Source: Candidatus Melainabacteria bacterium | GTDB lineage: Bacteria > Cyanobacteriota > Vampirovibrionia > Obscuribacterales > Obscuribacteraceae | Reading direction: 5' to 3' | Assembly (NCBI GenBank): GCA_016212515.1 | Contig: JACRFZ010000087.1 | Coordinates: 186,001 to 250,000, forward strand | Length of the DNA: 64,000 bases | Part shown: positions 44,059 through 52,343 of the stretch, in pieces | How the letters are laid out: each line of letters opens with the position of its first letter | Position numbering within the stretch: position 1 is the stretch's first letter | Notes under the pieces: model-generated | Databases searched by the model: none | Told to the model about the DNA's origin: nothing | The model's input: only the letters and a program-made list of their open reading frames with translations | Position numbers and translations under genes: made by a program

Positions 44059-44526
44059 TCAGGGTCTAGACTGCGACAGTTCTTGATAGATTTTCATGCC
44101 GCCCTTTTCTTTTCGCAAGAGCAGCACCAGCCAGCTATCATAATTTTTCAAGGTGGAATGACGCAGACTCTGAATTTTCACACCGTCGCCCAGAACCGTA
44201 TAAGTTGTCTTGCTGAAAGTATCTATATCATTTCTGGCTTTGGCAGCAGGCATCATGGCCGCCACCATTTTCTTGTACTCCGGCGCGGCCAGTTTCAAGG
44301 TGCGGGTCTTACCGCCCGGATAGTAACGAACGTTCTGAATATCGGCTGAGTCGCTATAAAGCTCTGCCAGAGCCGGATCGAATTTATTGCCCAGCTCAAC
44401 ATAACGATTGAAGAACTCTTTCGCTTCCTTCAAGAGGGTTTCCTTGTCATCTCTGGCACCGACAGGCAGCGCCAGTGCAAGGACCAGACAGACAAGGCCG
44501 GGAAAAATCCTTGCAGCAGACTTCAT
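44059..44526 (-). CDS. Small secreted NTF2-like protein
   Basis: A 155-residue exported protein. A signal peptide (IFPGLVCLVLALALPVGA) is followed by a helix (KETLLKEAKEFFNRYVELG), then FDPALAELYSDSADIQNVRY and a C-terminal beta part (SWLVLLLRKEKGGMKIYQEL). The layout suggests the NTF2/SnoaL-like cone fold, often a binding domain. AAAGGAAA precedes the ATG at 44526; an in-frame start 9 codons earlier (44553) is less likely because it would extend the signal peptide. It ends 5 bases from the stop of the second giant gene, convergently. Confidence 0.65.
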   Translation of the reverse strand: MKSAARIFPGLVCLVLALALPVGARDDKETLLKEAKEFFNRYVELGNKFDPALAELYSDSADIQNVRYYPGGKTRTLKLAAPEYKKMVAAMMPAAKARNDIDTFSKTTYTVLGDGVKIQSLRHSTLKNYDSWLVLLLRKEKGGMKIYQELSQSRP

Positions 44527-44576
44527 AATGGCTTTCCTTTCTTGACCCACCAACTAATAGCCTACATTAGCAACAA

Positions 44577-45704
44577 TCACCAGTCAAAATCGAGCTTCAA
44601 TTGCACGTATTGCTCTTCTTGCGTCGTCGCCTCCTCCTCCGTATCCAGATTAGAGACGGTCAGACCTAATAGTCGTACGCTCTTGCTCAAAACCTCGGTG
44701 GTGGCAAGAAGCTCCATGGCCAATTTGAGCATCTCGGCGCGCTTAGATATTGACGCGAAAGTTGTGCGACTGCGGGTCACTTGCTGATAGTCGCCGTACT
44801 TGACCTTCAATGTAAGGGTGCGGCCACCGGCATTGCAGCGTTCCAGCCGGCGCTCCAGCGTTTCGGCTATGTCGCCCAGAGCCTCATGAATAGCCTGCAG
44901 GCCGGTAAGATCATCGGCGAAGCTCTCTTCCGCCCCCACCGACTTGCGCACCCTATTTGGTACTACAGGGCGATCGTCCATTCCTCGGGCAATTCGATAG
45001 TAATAGCTGCCGGCCTTGCCGAAGCGGTTGATTAGCTCGGCTTCGGAGAGAGCCTTCAAGTCTTTGCCGTTATGAATTCCACTGGCCTTCATCTTGCCGG
45101 CGGTAACATGACCGATGCCGTAAAACTTCTCAATGGGCAGGGCTTCAGCAAAAGACTCCGCTTGCTCGGGCTTGATCAAAAAAAGACCATTGGGTTTTCT
45201 TATACCGGATGCAGTCTTAGCCAGGAACTTATTGATGGAGACACCGGCCGAGGCAGTCAGTTCCGTCTCGGCAAAAATGCGGGCTTTGATCTCCCTCGCT
45301 ATGAGAGTTGCGGAAGCACTTATGGCCGGGTTCGTCAGTTTATTGGCGGTGACATCCAGATAGGCTTCATCAAGACTGAGGGGCTCCACCAGATCTGTAT
45401 AGTCGTGAAAGATGCGGTGAATATCACTGGATACGCTGCGGTAAACTTCAAAGCGGGGCTTGACGAAGATAAGCGCCGGGCAACGTTCCAGAGCGGTACG
45501 GGAAGGCATAGCCGAATGAATACCGAAACTGCGGGCTTCATAGCTGGCAGCGGCCACTACGCCGCGGCTGTCTGGCGTACCGCCCACCACGACGGGTTTG
45601 CCCCGCAAGGAGGCATTGTCTCTCTGTTCAACGGAAGCAAAAAAGGCATCCATGTCTACATGGATTATCTTCCGCAGGCGATTCTCACTACTAGACTTCG
45701 TCAA
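44577..45704 (-). CDS. dinB: DNA polymerase IV (Y-family)
   Basis: A 375-residue translesion DNA polymerase. IIHVDMDAFFASVEQRD holds the first catalytic Asp, with the steric residues of Pol IV. PLSLDEAYLDVT holds the second catalytic acid pair. VVGGTPDSRGVVAAASYEAR, a HhH region (KFYGIGHVTAGKMKASGI) and the little-finger domain VPNRVRKSVGAEESF follow. The C-terminus ends QLKLDFDW, close to the QLxLF-type beta-clamp binding motif. The start is a TTG at 45704; no ATG lies in a suitable place upstream. A zinc-ribbon gene ends 12 bases upstream on the same strand, so the two are probably co-transcribed. Confidence 0.95.
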   Translation of the reverse strand: MTKSSSENRLRKIIHVDMDAFFASVEQRDNASLRGKPVVVGGTPDSRGVVAAASYEARSFGIHSAMPSRTALERCPALIFVKPRFEVYRSVSSDIHRIFHDYTDLVEPLSLDEAYLDVTANKLTNPAISASATLIAREIKARIFAETELTASAGVSINKFLAKTASGIRKPNGLFLIKPEQAESFAEALPIEKFYGIGHVTAGKMKASGIHNGKDLKALSEAELINRFGKAGSYYYRIARGMDDRPVVPNRVRKSVGAEESFADDLTGLQAIHEALGDIAETLERRLERCNAGGRTLTLKVKYGDYQQVTRSRTTFASISKRAEMLKLAMELLATTEVLSKSVRLLGLTVSNLDTEEEATTQEEQYVQLKLDFDW

Positions 45705-45716
45705 GCAGTCTCTAAC

Positions 45717-46037
45717 TTACCACTCGCGCGGCACGGCTTTGCGCAGTTCTTCCGGGTGATGAATAGGTGTGCCGCAATCAACGCACTTGGGCAGGCGACC
45801 GACCGTCCAGCCGGAAGTGGGCAGGGTGTGTCCATAGATTTCACACTGGCGGCCCTTGGGCTGCAAAGAGTAGGTGAAGGTGGTCCACAAGTGAACGATA
45901 TGATCCCAGAGGGAATCACGCCTCAAGCCCTCAATCTCTTCTACCCTTAAGGCTTTTTGCTTCAGCGTCGAAATCTGATCTTTGCTTATCGGGACAGAAC
46001 CCTGGGCTCTTTTGCCGATAACGGAACGATTGATCAT
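45717..46037 (-). CDS. Small protein with a C-terminal zinc-ribbon pattern, upstream of dinB
   Basis: A 106-residue basic protein. The first 60 residues are helical (LKQKALRVEEIEGLRRDSLW, DHIVHLWTTF). The C-terminal 45 residues carry a single Cys (GRQCEIYGH) and then a CxxC (PKCVDCGTPIHHP), a pattern that may bind one zinc ion through three Cys and a His. No named family is recognised. GAGAGG stands 9 bases before the ATG. It is the first gene of a probable two-gene operon with dinB, which could mean a link to DNA repair (inference from position only). Confidence 0.65.
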   Translation of the reverse strand: MINRSVIGKRAQGSVPISKDQISTLKQKALRVEEIEGLRRDSLWDHIVHLWTTFTYSLQPKGRQCEIYGHTLPTSGWTVGRLPKCVDCGTPIHHPEELRKAVPREW

Positions 46038-46116
46038 CTTGAGAAACCTCTCTCTTTCATTTGCTGCCGATTCTCGGCGATACTGAAGCTTTTGCTGATA
46101 AAGAACAGCGCTTCAC

Positions 46117-46122
46117 ATTATA
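46117..46122 (-). promoter_or_regulatory. Candidate -10 element upstream of the zinc-ribbon/dinB operon
   Basis: TATAAT on the minus strand, 80 bases before the ATG at 46037. The -35 region is poor (TGGTTA with an 18-base spacer), so the promoter is uncertain. The 339-base gap 46038-46376 otherwise contains only the korB terminator. Confidence 0.35.
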
Positions 46123-46320
46123 GCTTTACAACTGCACGATTAACCAGAGCGGGAAGACCATTAAGCTCTTTTATCGGCAACTGTCTTTTGGGGCAAACGC
46201 CTCAATTCTGGCTAGTTTCAGACACTACCGGGCGGACCATGAGACACCAATGCATATACGATGAGCATAAGTTTATCATAGACTCCTTAAATTCCCCTAA
46301 CACATATACAACGGATAGCA

Positions 46321-46354
46321 AAAAGAAAAAGAAGAGGAGCCCGGGGGCTCCTCT
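46321..46354 (-). terminator. Rho-independent terminator of korAB
   Basis: A 10-bp GC-rich stem (AGAGGAGCCC with GGGCTCCTCT), followed on the minus strand by TTCTTTTTCTTTTTG. It starts 22 bases after the korB stop codon. Confidence 0.85.
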
Positions 46355-46376
46355 CTCTCAAACCAGAATCTACAAA

Positions 46377-47255
46377 CTAGATCATTTCTTCAATGAAGCT
46401 GTCGAACATTTTCTTGTCGGCTTTCAATGATTGTTTGACCAGGGGTCCTTTTTTGAAGGCTAACTCACCATCTTCATAGGTAGGCATGTCGGCCTTGTAG
46501 ATGACGCCAAGCGGAATCTTGTCGCCCCATTCGAAGGCTTTTTCCATACTCTTATGGAAGTCGGTCGGATCCCAACCTTCATCTTCAAGCTTGTAAACGC
46601 GCTCTTTGAAGAAGGGATAGGTGTTGATTTTGTTGTAGGTAACGCAAGGGCTGAAGACATCCACAAGGGAGAAGCCTTTGTGCTCGATGGCACCGGCAAT
46701 GATATCAGCAAGATGCTTCTGCTCACCGGAAAAACCGCGAGCAATGTAAGTAGCACCGGCTGTCAGCGCCAGAGCGAGCGGGTTCAACGGGCTTTCCAAG
46801 TTCCCCTGAGGGGTAGACTTGGTCTTATGTCCGAGCGTGGTGGTCGGTGAAGTCTGACCAGTGGTGAGACCATAGATCTGGTTGTCCATCACCACATAGG
46901 TAACATCGAGGTTACGGCGCATGGCGTGCAACAAGTGCCCGACACCAATCCCGTAGCCGTCTCCGTCTCCACCGGTGATAACCACTTTCAAGTCTGTATT
47001 GGCCAGGTGCGCACCGGTGGCTACCGGTACGGCGCGGCCGTGCAGACTGTGAATGCCGTAAGCATGGATAAAACCAGGCAGGTTGGAAGAACAGCCGATA
47101 CCTGAGACCACAAGCAAGTTCTCGGGTTTGATACCACATTTAGCGGCAGCTTGCTGCACGCCTTTGAGAACGCCGAAGTCACCACAACCAGGACACCAAT
47201 CAGGGTCTACCGGTCCTTTGAAAATTTCTACTGGAAGCTCTATTACAGTTGCCAT
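46377..47255 (-). CDS. korB: 2-oxoacid:ferredoxin oxidoreductase, beta (TPP-binding) subunit
   Basis: A 292-residue subunit that binds thiamine pyrophosphate and an Fe-S cluster. DPDWCPGCGDFGVLKG gives two cluster cysteines near the N-terminus. GIGCSSNLPGF and HGRAVPVATG follow. ITGGDGDGYGIGVGH is the Mg/TPP motif, continued by VVMDNQIYGLTTGQTSPTT. The lysine-free TPP region and the Lys-Ser-Thr-Pro turn after LGHKTK are typical of 2-oxoglutarate/2-oxoacid types. Together with the alpha subunit it would oxidatively decarboxylate a 2-oxoacid, releasing CO2 and an acyl-CoA and reducing ferredoxin. Which 2-oxoacid is used cannot be decided here. It lies 40 bases after korA, with AGAGGAATTT before the ATG. 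Confidence 0.93.
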   Translation of the reverse strand: MATVIELPVEIFKGPVDPDWCPGCGDFGVLKGVQQAAAKCGIKPENLLVVSGIGCSSNLPGFIHAYGIHSLHGRAVPVATGAHLANTDLKVVITGGDGDGYGIGVGHLLHAMRRNLDVTYVVMDNQIYGLTTGQTSPTTTLGHKTKSTPQGNLESPLNPLALALTAGATYIARGFSGEQKHLADIIAGAIEHKGFSLVDVFSPCVTYNKINTYPFFKERVYKLEDEGWDPTDFHKSMEKAFEWGDKIPLGVIYKADMPTYEDGELAFKKGPLVKQSLKADKKMFDSFIEEMI

Positions 47256-47295
47256 CCTTTTAAATTCCTCTTTTAGATTGAATGGAAATTAGCGG

Positions 47296-49293
47296 CTATT
47301 CGGAAGCCAGTTTCTCAAAACTATGAGTGGAGCCGGTAGAGACACCCACCAACATGCGCGCGCCGGTCTTACCGGTGGCTCTTTCGGTGAATTCGATGTT
47401 CCATACTTGCTCGCCGAAGCCGTTGCCTGATTCTTTCGTCAGTTTGGACGGACGCAGTTTCTCCAGGGCATGGGTGCGAAGGTAGTGATAACCGATATCT
47501 TTGGCTTCTTCCTCGGTGCATTCGAGGCTGAGTGCCTTACCGGCTAGAATTCGTTTCACATGCTCGGCAACGAAGGCCGGCTCCATAGGCTCACCGTCGT
47601 ATCTGTTGATGTGAGCATCCATGGAGATACCGGTCTCGGCTTTGATATGTCTGGCCATCTGGCTGGTGTAGTTAACTTCAACCGAGATTTTCTTCTTGGC
47701 TTTGCCGAGAATCTCGCTCACTTCCTTAGCATGGAAAGGAGCGATGTACTTGATGTTGAGCATATTGGTCTTGATGCCCTGAGCATTGAGAAGTTCGACG
47801 GCTTCTTTCACTACGCCCCAGGTGGAGCCCCAGCAAACCAGGGTCAGATCGGCATCTTTAGGTCCTTCCAGCGCGGGAGCCGGCAGTTCTTTCAGGAGAT
47901 TTTCAATCTTACGATTGCGCTTCTCCATGATCATGCGGCGCGTACCGGGGGATGTATACATATCGGAGATGAGGATGCTCTCCTCGTCATGATCATCGGT
48001 AGCCGAAACGTAGTTGCAGTTGGCCGTGCCGGGTAGAGCGCGGGGCGAGATACCCGATTCGGTAAACTTGAAGCGTTTGAACTTGCCCTGATCTTCCTTC
48101 CACTCAGTCACAACTTCACCGCGATCAATCTTCACATCGCTGTTGAAGACCTCGGGGTCGACGGTTTCGGGGTGCTCGGACAGTAACAGGTCGGACATGA
48201 GCAAGACCGGGAGCTGATACTTATCAGCCAGGTTGAATACATCAACAGTGGTCTCATAAGCATCGGCAATGGATTTAGGAGCCACGATCAGGCGGGGGAA
48301 TTCACCCTGGGAAGCACCATAAACCTGGAACAGGTCGGCCTGTTCGGTTTTGGTGGGAAGACCGGTAGAGGGTCCGCCGCGCTGTACTTCCACCACCACC
48401 ACGGGCACTTCCATGATGCCGGCCATACCAACGGCTTCGGTCATCAGGGCAAAGCCGCCGCCGGCGGTAGCGCACATGGAACGAGCACCGGCGATACCGG
48501 CACCGATAGCCATATTGATTACGGAAAGCTCGTCTTCGCACTGCTTGACGCAAATTCCGGTCTTAGCAGCGTGGCTGGCCATCCAATGCAAGATGGTAGA
48601 AGCGGGGGTCATGGGGTAGGCGCTGTAGAACTTACAACCGGCAGCATAGGCACCAAGGGCGATGGCTTCGTTACCGGTCACGAAGGGACGCTTCTTGTGG
48701 CTGAACTGCCATTCCTTAGTGAGAGTCTGGCAATTGGCTTTGGCAAACTCATAACCGGCTTTCAAGAGTCCGACGTTGAGGTCGATTACTTTCTGACCTT
48801 TATGAGCGAAAGTATCGGTAAGAACAGAAGTAGGCTCTTCCAGTCCGATATTGGAGAGGAAGCAAACGGCGCCCACGGCTACGGTGTTTTGCATGATCGC
48901 TTGCAGCGGACCGTGCTCTTTCACCACATCTTCAGTTACCTTGGCCATGGGTAGAGCGAGGATTTTTACACCAGGTCTGACCAGAGCCGGATCGCACTTA
49001 ATCTTGTCGGAATTGAAGATGACTACGCCACCTTCTTCTACTTCTCCGGCATGACGCTCAATGGAGTCCTGGTTCAGAGCCACCAGTACGTTGAGTTTGT
49101 CGCCGTGAGAGTAAACCTTGTTTTCTCCAATTCTTACGCGGAGCCAAATATGACCGCCCCGGATAATGGATTGATAACTGTTGTACGCGTAAACATGAAG
49201 ACCCAGTCTTCCGCACGAACGCGCCAGGGTATCGCCAGACTTGTCGAGACCGTCACCGGCGGCTCCAGCAATCCCAATTGTGACTTCCTGCAT
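47296..49293 (-). CDS. korA: 2-oxoacid:ferredoxin oxidoreductase, fused gamma-alpha subunit
   Basis: A 665-residue subunit of the two-subunit type. Residues 1-190 form the gamma domain (VTIGIAGAAGDGLDKSGDTL, SYQSIIRGGHIWLRVRIGE). Residues 205-450 form domain I of alpha (FVTGNEAIALGAYAAGCKFY, AYPMTPASTILHWMA, CEDELSVINMAIGAGIAGAR, VEVQRGGPSTGLPTKTEQAD). The C-terminal part is domain II (DLTLVCWGSTWGVVKEAVEL). There is no ferredoxin-like delta domain and no delta gene beside it. GAGG lies 8 bases before the ATG at 49293. It is the first gene of korAB, behind a palindromic promoter region. Confidence 0.94.
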   Translation of the reverse strand: MQEVTIGIAGAAGDGLDKSGDTLARSCGRLGLHVYAYNSYQSIIRGGHIWLRVRIGENKVYSHGDKLNVLVALNQDSIERHAGEVEEGGVVIFNSDKIKCDPALVRPGVKILALPMAKVTEDVVKEHGPLQAIMQNTVAVGAVCFLSNIGLEEPTSVLTDTFAHKGQKVIDLNVGLLKAGYEFAKANCQTLTKEWQFSHKKRPFVTGNEAIALGAYAAGCKFYSAYPMTPASTILHWMASHAAKTGICVKQCEDELSVINMAIGAGIAGARSMCATAGGGFALMTEAVGMAGIMEVPVVVVEVQRGGPSTGLPTKTEQADLFQVYGASQGEFPRLIVAPKSIADAYETTVDVFNLADKYQLPVLLMSDLLLSEHPETVDPEVFNSDVKIDRGEVVTEWKEDQGKFKRFKFTESGISPRALPGTANCNYVSATDDHDEESILISDMYTSPGTRRMIMEKRNRKIENLLKELPAPALEGPKDADLTLVCWGSTWGVVKEAVELLNAQGIKTNMLNIKYIAPFHAKEVSEILGKAKKKISVEVNYTSQMARHIKAETGISMDAHINRYDGEPMEPAFVAEHVKRILAGKALSLECTEEEAKDIGYHYLRTHALEKLRPSKLTKESGNGFGEQVWNIEFTERATGKTGARMLVGVSTGSTHSFEKLASE

Positions 49294-49390
49294 TTAATTA
49301 ACCTCAAACTGAACAACTACAGAAGGTTTTTTCAAATCCCTTTTTTACAATAGGCTGACAAGTAGATCGCCTTTTTTAAGCCATGTACTT

Positions 49391-49440
49391 GTTTCGAGTT
49401 CCTCTCGAAACTCAATGGAAGGCGCATTCTCGTGCGCCTT
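49391..49440 (-). promoter_or_regulatory. Two perfect inverted repeats in the korA upstream region
   Basis: AAGGCGCA and TGCGCCTT, 6 bases apart (49419-49440), overlap the candidate -10 and start of transcription, as an operator would. GTTTCGAG and CTCGAAAC, 5 bases apart (49391-49411), lie just downstream in the leader. Either could act as an operator or an RNA hairpin. The rest of the 49294-49579 gap shows nothing else. Confidence 0.5.
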
Positions 49441-49466
49441 TATACTCGCTGCATACGATAGCACAA
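49439..49466 (-). promoter_or_regulatory. Candidate korA promoter
   Basis: On the minus strand TTGTGC (49461-49466) and TATAAA (49439-49444) are separated by 16 bases. Transcription would begin near 49432, giving a leader of about 140 bases. The -10 overlaps a perfect inverted repeat described separately. Confidence 0.45.
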
Positions 49467-49579
49467 AGGCCTGAGAAGTTGGCAAGCGTGCCCTTATAAC
49501 GCCATTATTCGGCAACAAAAATTGAGATAGCCGAAGCCTGAAAGAGAAGCTTCATCTAATCTATTCCAAACAGAGCCCT

Positions 49580-49948
49580 TCAGTGCCCGGAACCGTGTTC
49601 GGAGCCCGCCGGGGATCCCTCTTTATTGTGCTCGCCCGCCGTGCCCTGGCTCTGATGCTCGCCTGTGGCGTGGGCTTCCGGCAGAGGCAAGGTCATCCAC
49701 CAACCCATAAATCCGATAACAAGAGCAGCGGCTCCAAAAGTAACAGCCTTCAAGAGCAGATCATGCTCCGGCGCGGCGTCGGCAATAGCCCCATGACCAT
49801 GACCGTGGCCGTGGTCGTCGCCATGACCATGGTCGTGACCATGGCTGTGATCGTGACCGTGGCTGTGATCATGACCGTGGGCACAGCTATCAGAGTGAAC
49901 ATGCTCTTGAGCATGCTCTTTATCGTTACTGTGATCACCCTTTGACAT
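49580..49948 (-). CDS. His-rich single-pass membrane protein downstream of nuoL
   Basis: A 122-residue protein. Residues about 5-50 are a His/Asp/Gly low-complexity run ([11 protein letters not shown] units, with one Cys before it) that could bind nickel, zinc, copper or cobalt. One membrane helix (residues about 65-85, [20 protein letters not shown]) follows, and then a polar, again His-containing tail. GGGGA lies 7 bases before the ATG at 49948. It follows nuoL by 49 bases on the same strand. There is no cation-efflux domain, so it is not a transporter by itself. A metal-buffering or assembly role near complex I is a guess from position. Confidence 0.75.
   Translation of the reverse strand: MSKGDHSNDKEHAQEHVHSDSCAHGHDHSHGHDHSHGHDHGHGDDHGHGHGHGAIADAAPEHDLLLKAVTFGAAALVIGFMGWWMTLPLPEAHATGEHQSQGTAGEHNKEGSPAGSEHGSGH
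49790..49890 (-). repeat. In-frame tandem repeat encoding the His-rich run
   Basis: Degenerate repeats of CATGGTCATGA-like units (period near 18 bases) encode alternating His-Gly, His-Asp and His-Ser pairs inside the coding sequence. Such tracts are prone to length change by slippage. Confidence 0.6.
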
Positions 49949-49997
49949 TTGCAAATCCCCAATTAAAAAAACTCACATGTAGCGACGTAACAGCTTC

Positions 49998-52028
49998 TCA
50001 GCGCGGCGGCATCATATAAGCCAGCCAGGCGATACCGGCTACGGCAGCAAATATAACCAGGGCATAGTATTGACCACGTCCGGTTTGCAGGTACTTGAGC
50101 ACCTCGCCCACACTCATGGTGACAAGGCCGGTACCGTGAACAATTCCATCCACCACAACCTGATCGACCCTGGTCCAGACACCGCGGAATAGCGGCAGGA
50201 ACACCCGGTCAACCAGACCGAAATAGAGGTTGTCCATATACCACTTGTTGAACGAGAAGTTGTAAAGCAAGTGAGCGAAGCCTTCCCGGGATTCGGCAAA
50301 GCTCTTGTTTATATGGATGGTCTTGGTTTGATACATGGCAAAAGCGAGGAAGATACCCACTGCCGCCACACAAACAGAGGTAGCCATGAGGGGCAGATTG
50401 CAGCCTTCGAAATGAGGGCCGAAGGGTCCGAAGACAAAGGCGGCAAAGTGGTTGGGCAAACCATGCTCGGCGGAAGCTCCACCGAAAGCAGCCTGCAGAT
50501 TGGCCAAATTGAAACCAAGATAGCCGGAAAGCATGGAAGGCACTGAAAGTACCAGGAGCGGCCAGGTCATGGAAGCCGGTGATTCATGGGGATGGGCATC
50601 GCCACGATAACCGCCGGAAAATGTCATGAAGTAAAGCCGGAACATGTAGAACGCCGTCATACCGGCAGTAGCCATCATCAACCAACCAATAACGGGGTGG
50701 GTATGCATGGCCGCACCAATGATTTCGTCTTTGGAGAAGAAACCGCTGAAGATTGGGAAACCGGATATGGCCAGACATCCAATCAAGAAACAGAAGTGGG
50801 TGATGGGCATAGACTTCGAGAGCCCGCCCATTTTACGAATGTCTTGTTCGCCGTGCAGACCGTGAATTACGGCACCACTACAAAGGAAGAGCATGGCTTT
50901 GAAGAAGGCATGGTTGAAAAGGTGGAAGATACCACCGGTAAATGCACCACAACCCAGACCAACAAACATGTATCCAAGCTGCGAGCAAGTGGACCAGGCC
51001 AGAACCCGCTTGATATCGTACTGACTCATGGCAATGGTGGCAGCCATGAAGGCAGTGATGGCACCAACAATGGCCACCACATGAAGTGCGGCACCCATCT
51101 GACCATCCGGGGTCAGCCAGATTGGATAAGCTCTCGCCACCAGGTAAACACCGGCCGCCACCATGGTGGCGGCATGGATGAGAGCGGAAATAGGAGTGGG
51201 ACCTTCCATAGCGTCCGGCAGCCAGACATGCAGAGGAAATTGGGCCGACTTGGCCATGGGACCCATCAGAATCAAGCAAGAAATAACGAAGAGAGACTCT
51301 GTGGTGAGGGCATGGGCTTCAGCAGCCCGGTGAATCACTCCGGCCAGATTAGCTTCGCCGGGTCCGACAAAACCAAGCAAGGTCTGACCCTGCCAGAAAT
51401 CTTTGGTTGCCAGGAAGAAAACCAAAATACCGATCAAGAAGCCGAAGTCACCAATACGGTTAACCACGAAGGCTTTCATACAGGCTTTGGCGGCCGACTC
51501 TTTGTACCACCAGAAGCCGATCAAGAAATAAGAACAAACGCCGACCAGTTCCCAGAAGCCGTACATCTGAAAGAGGTTGGTAGAAACTACCAGGCCGAGC
51601 ATCGAGCCGGTGAACAAGGAAAGGTAGGCATAAAAGCGAGAGTAGCCGGGATCTTCCCGCATATAGCCATGGGTGTATATCTGCACCAGAAGACTGATAC
51701 CGGTGACGACGATGAGCATCAAGGCCGCCAGATTATCCACCAGCACACCCACTGAAAGAGTAAAGGCGTCTGACACGAACCAATCTATATTTTGTTGAAA
51801 GAAGGGTTCCGGATAAGACTTAGTAACGAGTGCCTGAAAAATGGCTACGGAATGAAAGAGTCCATAGAGCACAGCGCCGACCGAGGCCACCATGGAAAGC
51901 GTCTTGGACGCCCTAAGGCCCATAATAATCAAGAAACCAGCCAGAAACGGCGCGGCGACAATAAGCCCGGCATGCTCGACAAACCATTTGAGCTGATCGG
52001 CACTCAGTGGCAGAAAGGTTGGCAGCAA
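49998..52028 (-). CDS. nuoL: NADH-quinone oxidoreductase subunit L
   Basis: A 676-residue, multi-pass antiporter-like subunit of complex I that pumps protons across the inner membrane. Seen: the N-terminal Nqo12-type helix pair, IYTHGYMREDPGYSRFYAYL, LVGVCSYFLIGFWWYKESAA with the conserved Glu, KAFVVNRIGDFGFLIG, AKSAQFPLHVWLPDAMEGPT with the key Lys, and STCSQLGYMFVGLGCGAFTG. The long C-terminal extension (KWYMDNLYFGLVDRVFLPLF) is the lateral helix region that marks NuoL/NdhF rather than M or N. The start is TTG at 52028 with GGAG 8 bases before. No other nuo genes lie beside it except nuoM, which diverges. Confidence 0.95.
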   Translation of the reverse strand: MLPTFLPLSADQLKWFVEHAGLIVAAPFLAGFLIIMGLRASKTLSMVASVGAVLYGLFHSVAIFQALVTKSYPEPFFQQNIDWFVSDAFTLSVGVLVDNLAALMLIVVTGISLLVQIYTHGYMREDPGYSRFYAYLSLFTGSMLGLVVSTNLFQMYGFWELVGVCSYFLIGFWWYKESAAKACMKAFVVNRIGDFGFLIGILVFFLATKDFWQGQTLLGFVGPGEANLAGVIHRAAEAHALTTESLFVISCLILMGPMAKSAQFPLHVWLPDAMEGPTPISALIHAATMVAAGVYLVARAYPIWLTPDGQMGAALHVVAIVGAITAFMAATIAMSQYDIKRVLAWSTCSQLGYMFVGLGCGAFTGGIFHLFNHAFFKAMLFLCSGAVIHGLHGEQDIRKMGGLSKSMPITHFCFLIGCLAISGFPIFSGFFSKDEIIGAAMHTHPVIGWLMMATAGMTAFYMFRLYFMTFSGGYRGDAHPHESPASMTWPLLVLSVPSMLSGYLGFNLANLQAAFGGASAEHGLPNHFAAFVFGPFGPHFEGCNLPLMATSVCVAAVGIFLAFAMYQTKTIHINKSFAESREGFAHLLYNFSFNKWYMDNLYFGLVDRVFLPLFRGVWTRVDQVVVDGIVHGTGLVTMSVGEVLKYLQTGRGQYYALVIFAAVAGIAWLAYMMPPR

Positions 52029-52343
52029 GATACTTCTCCAGATCTGGGTCTTCCCTCATCAAAGCCGACGAACACTTGACTAGTGACACCGCCGGCCGTG
52101 ATTGTAAAACTATACATTTTTGGAAGTTAGATAAGCTCAGTTTCGAGTGAAAAGATTTTTCTCTTCAATAATTGTTCAACTAGCCCCTTTTGTAGCGCAA
52201 ACGGGTGGCAACGATTTGCACCTTCCCTTTATACTGATGGCGCTCAAGTGAGAGAAGCCCCGAAGATATCTTCCGAGAATATTGCCCGCAAATATCTTCT
52301 TTATTTACCAGGGTAGTTGCTACCACGAATTACGGAGTCAGCT
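52029..52343. promoter_or_regulatory. Divergent nuoL/nuoM promoter region
   Basis: A 315-base AT-richer gap between the divergent starts. On the plus strand a TATACT at 52230-52235 is a candidate -10 for nuoM, with only a weak -35. I could not identify a convincing minus-strand promoter for nuoL. No gene is visible in the gap. Confidence 0.4.

Noticed and set aside
49790-49890. Repeats in the His-rich gene as a possible CRISPR array
   Set aside because: The repeats are short, tandem without spacers and in frame with a coding sequence.
50586-51755. A 389-codon plus-strand frame inside nuoL
   Set aside because: It is hydrophilic, low in structure and fully antisense to the well-supported nuoL gene.
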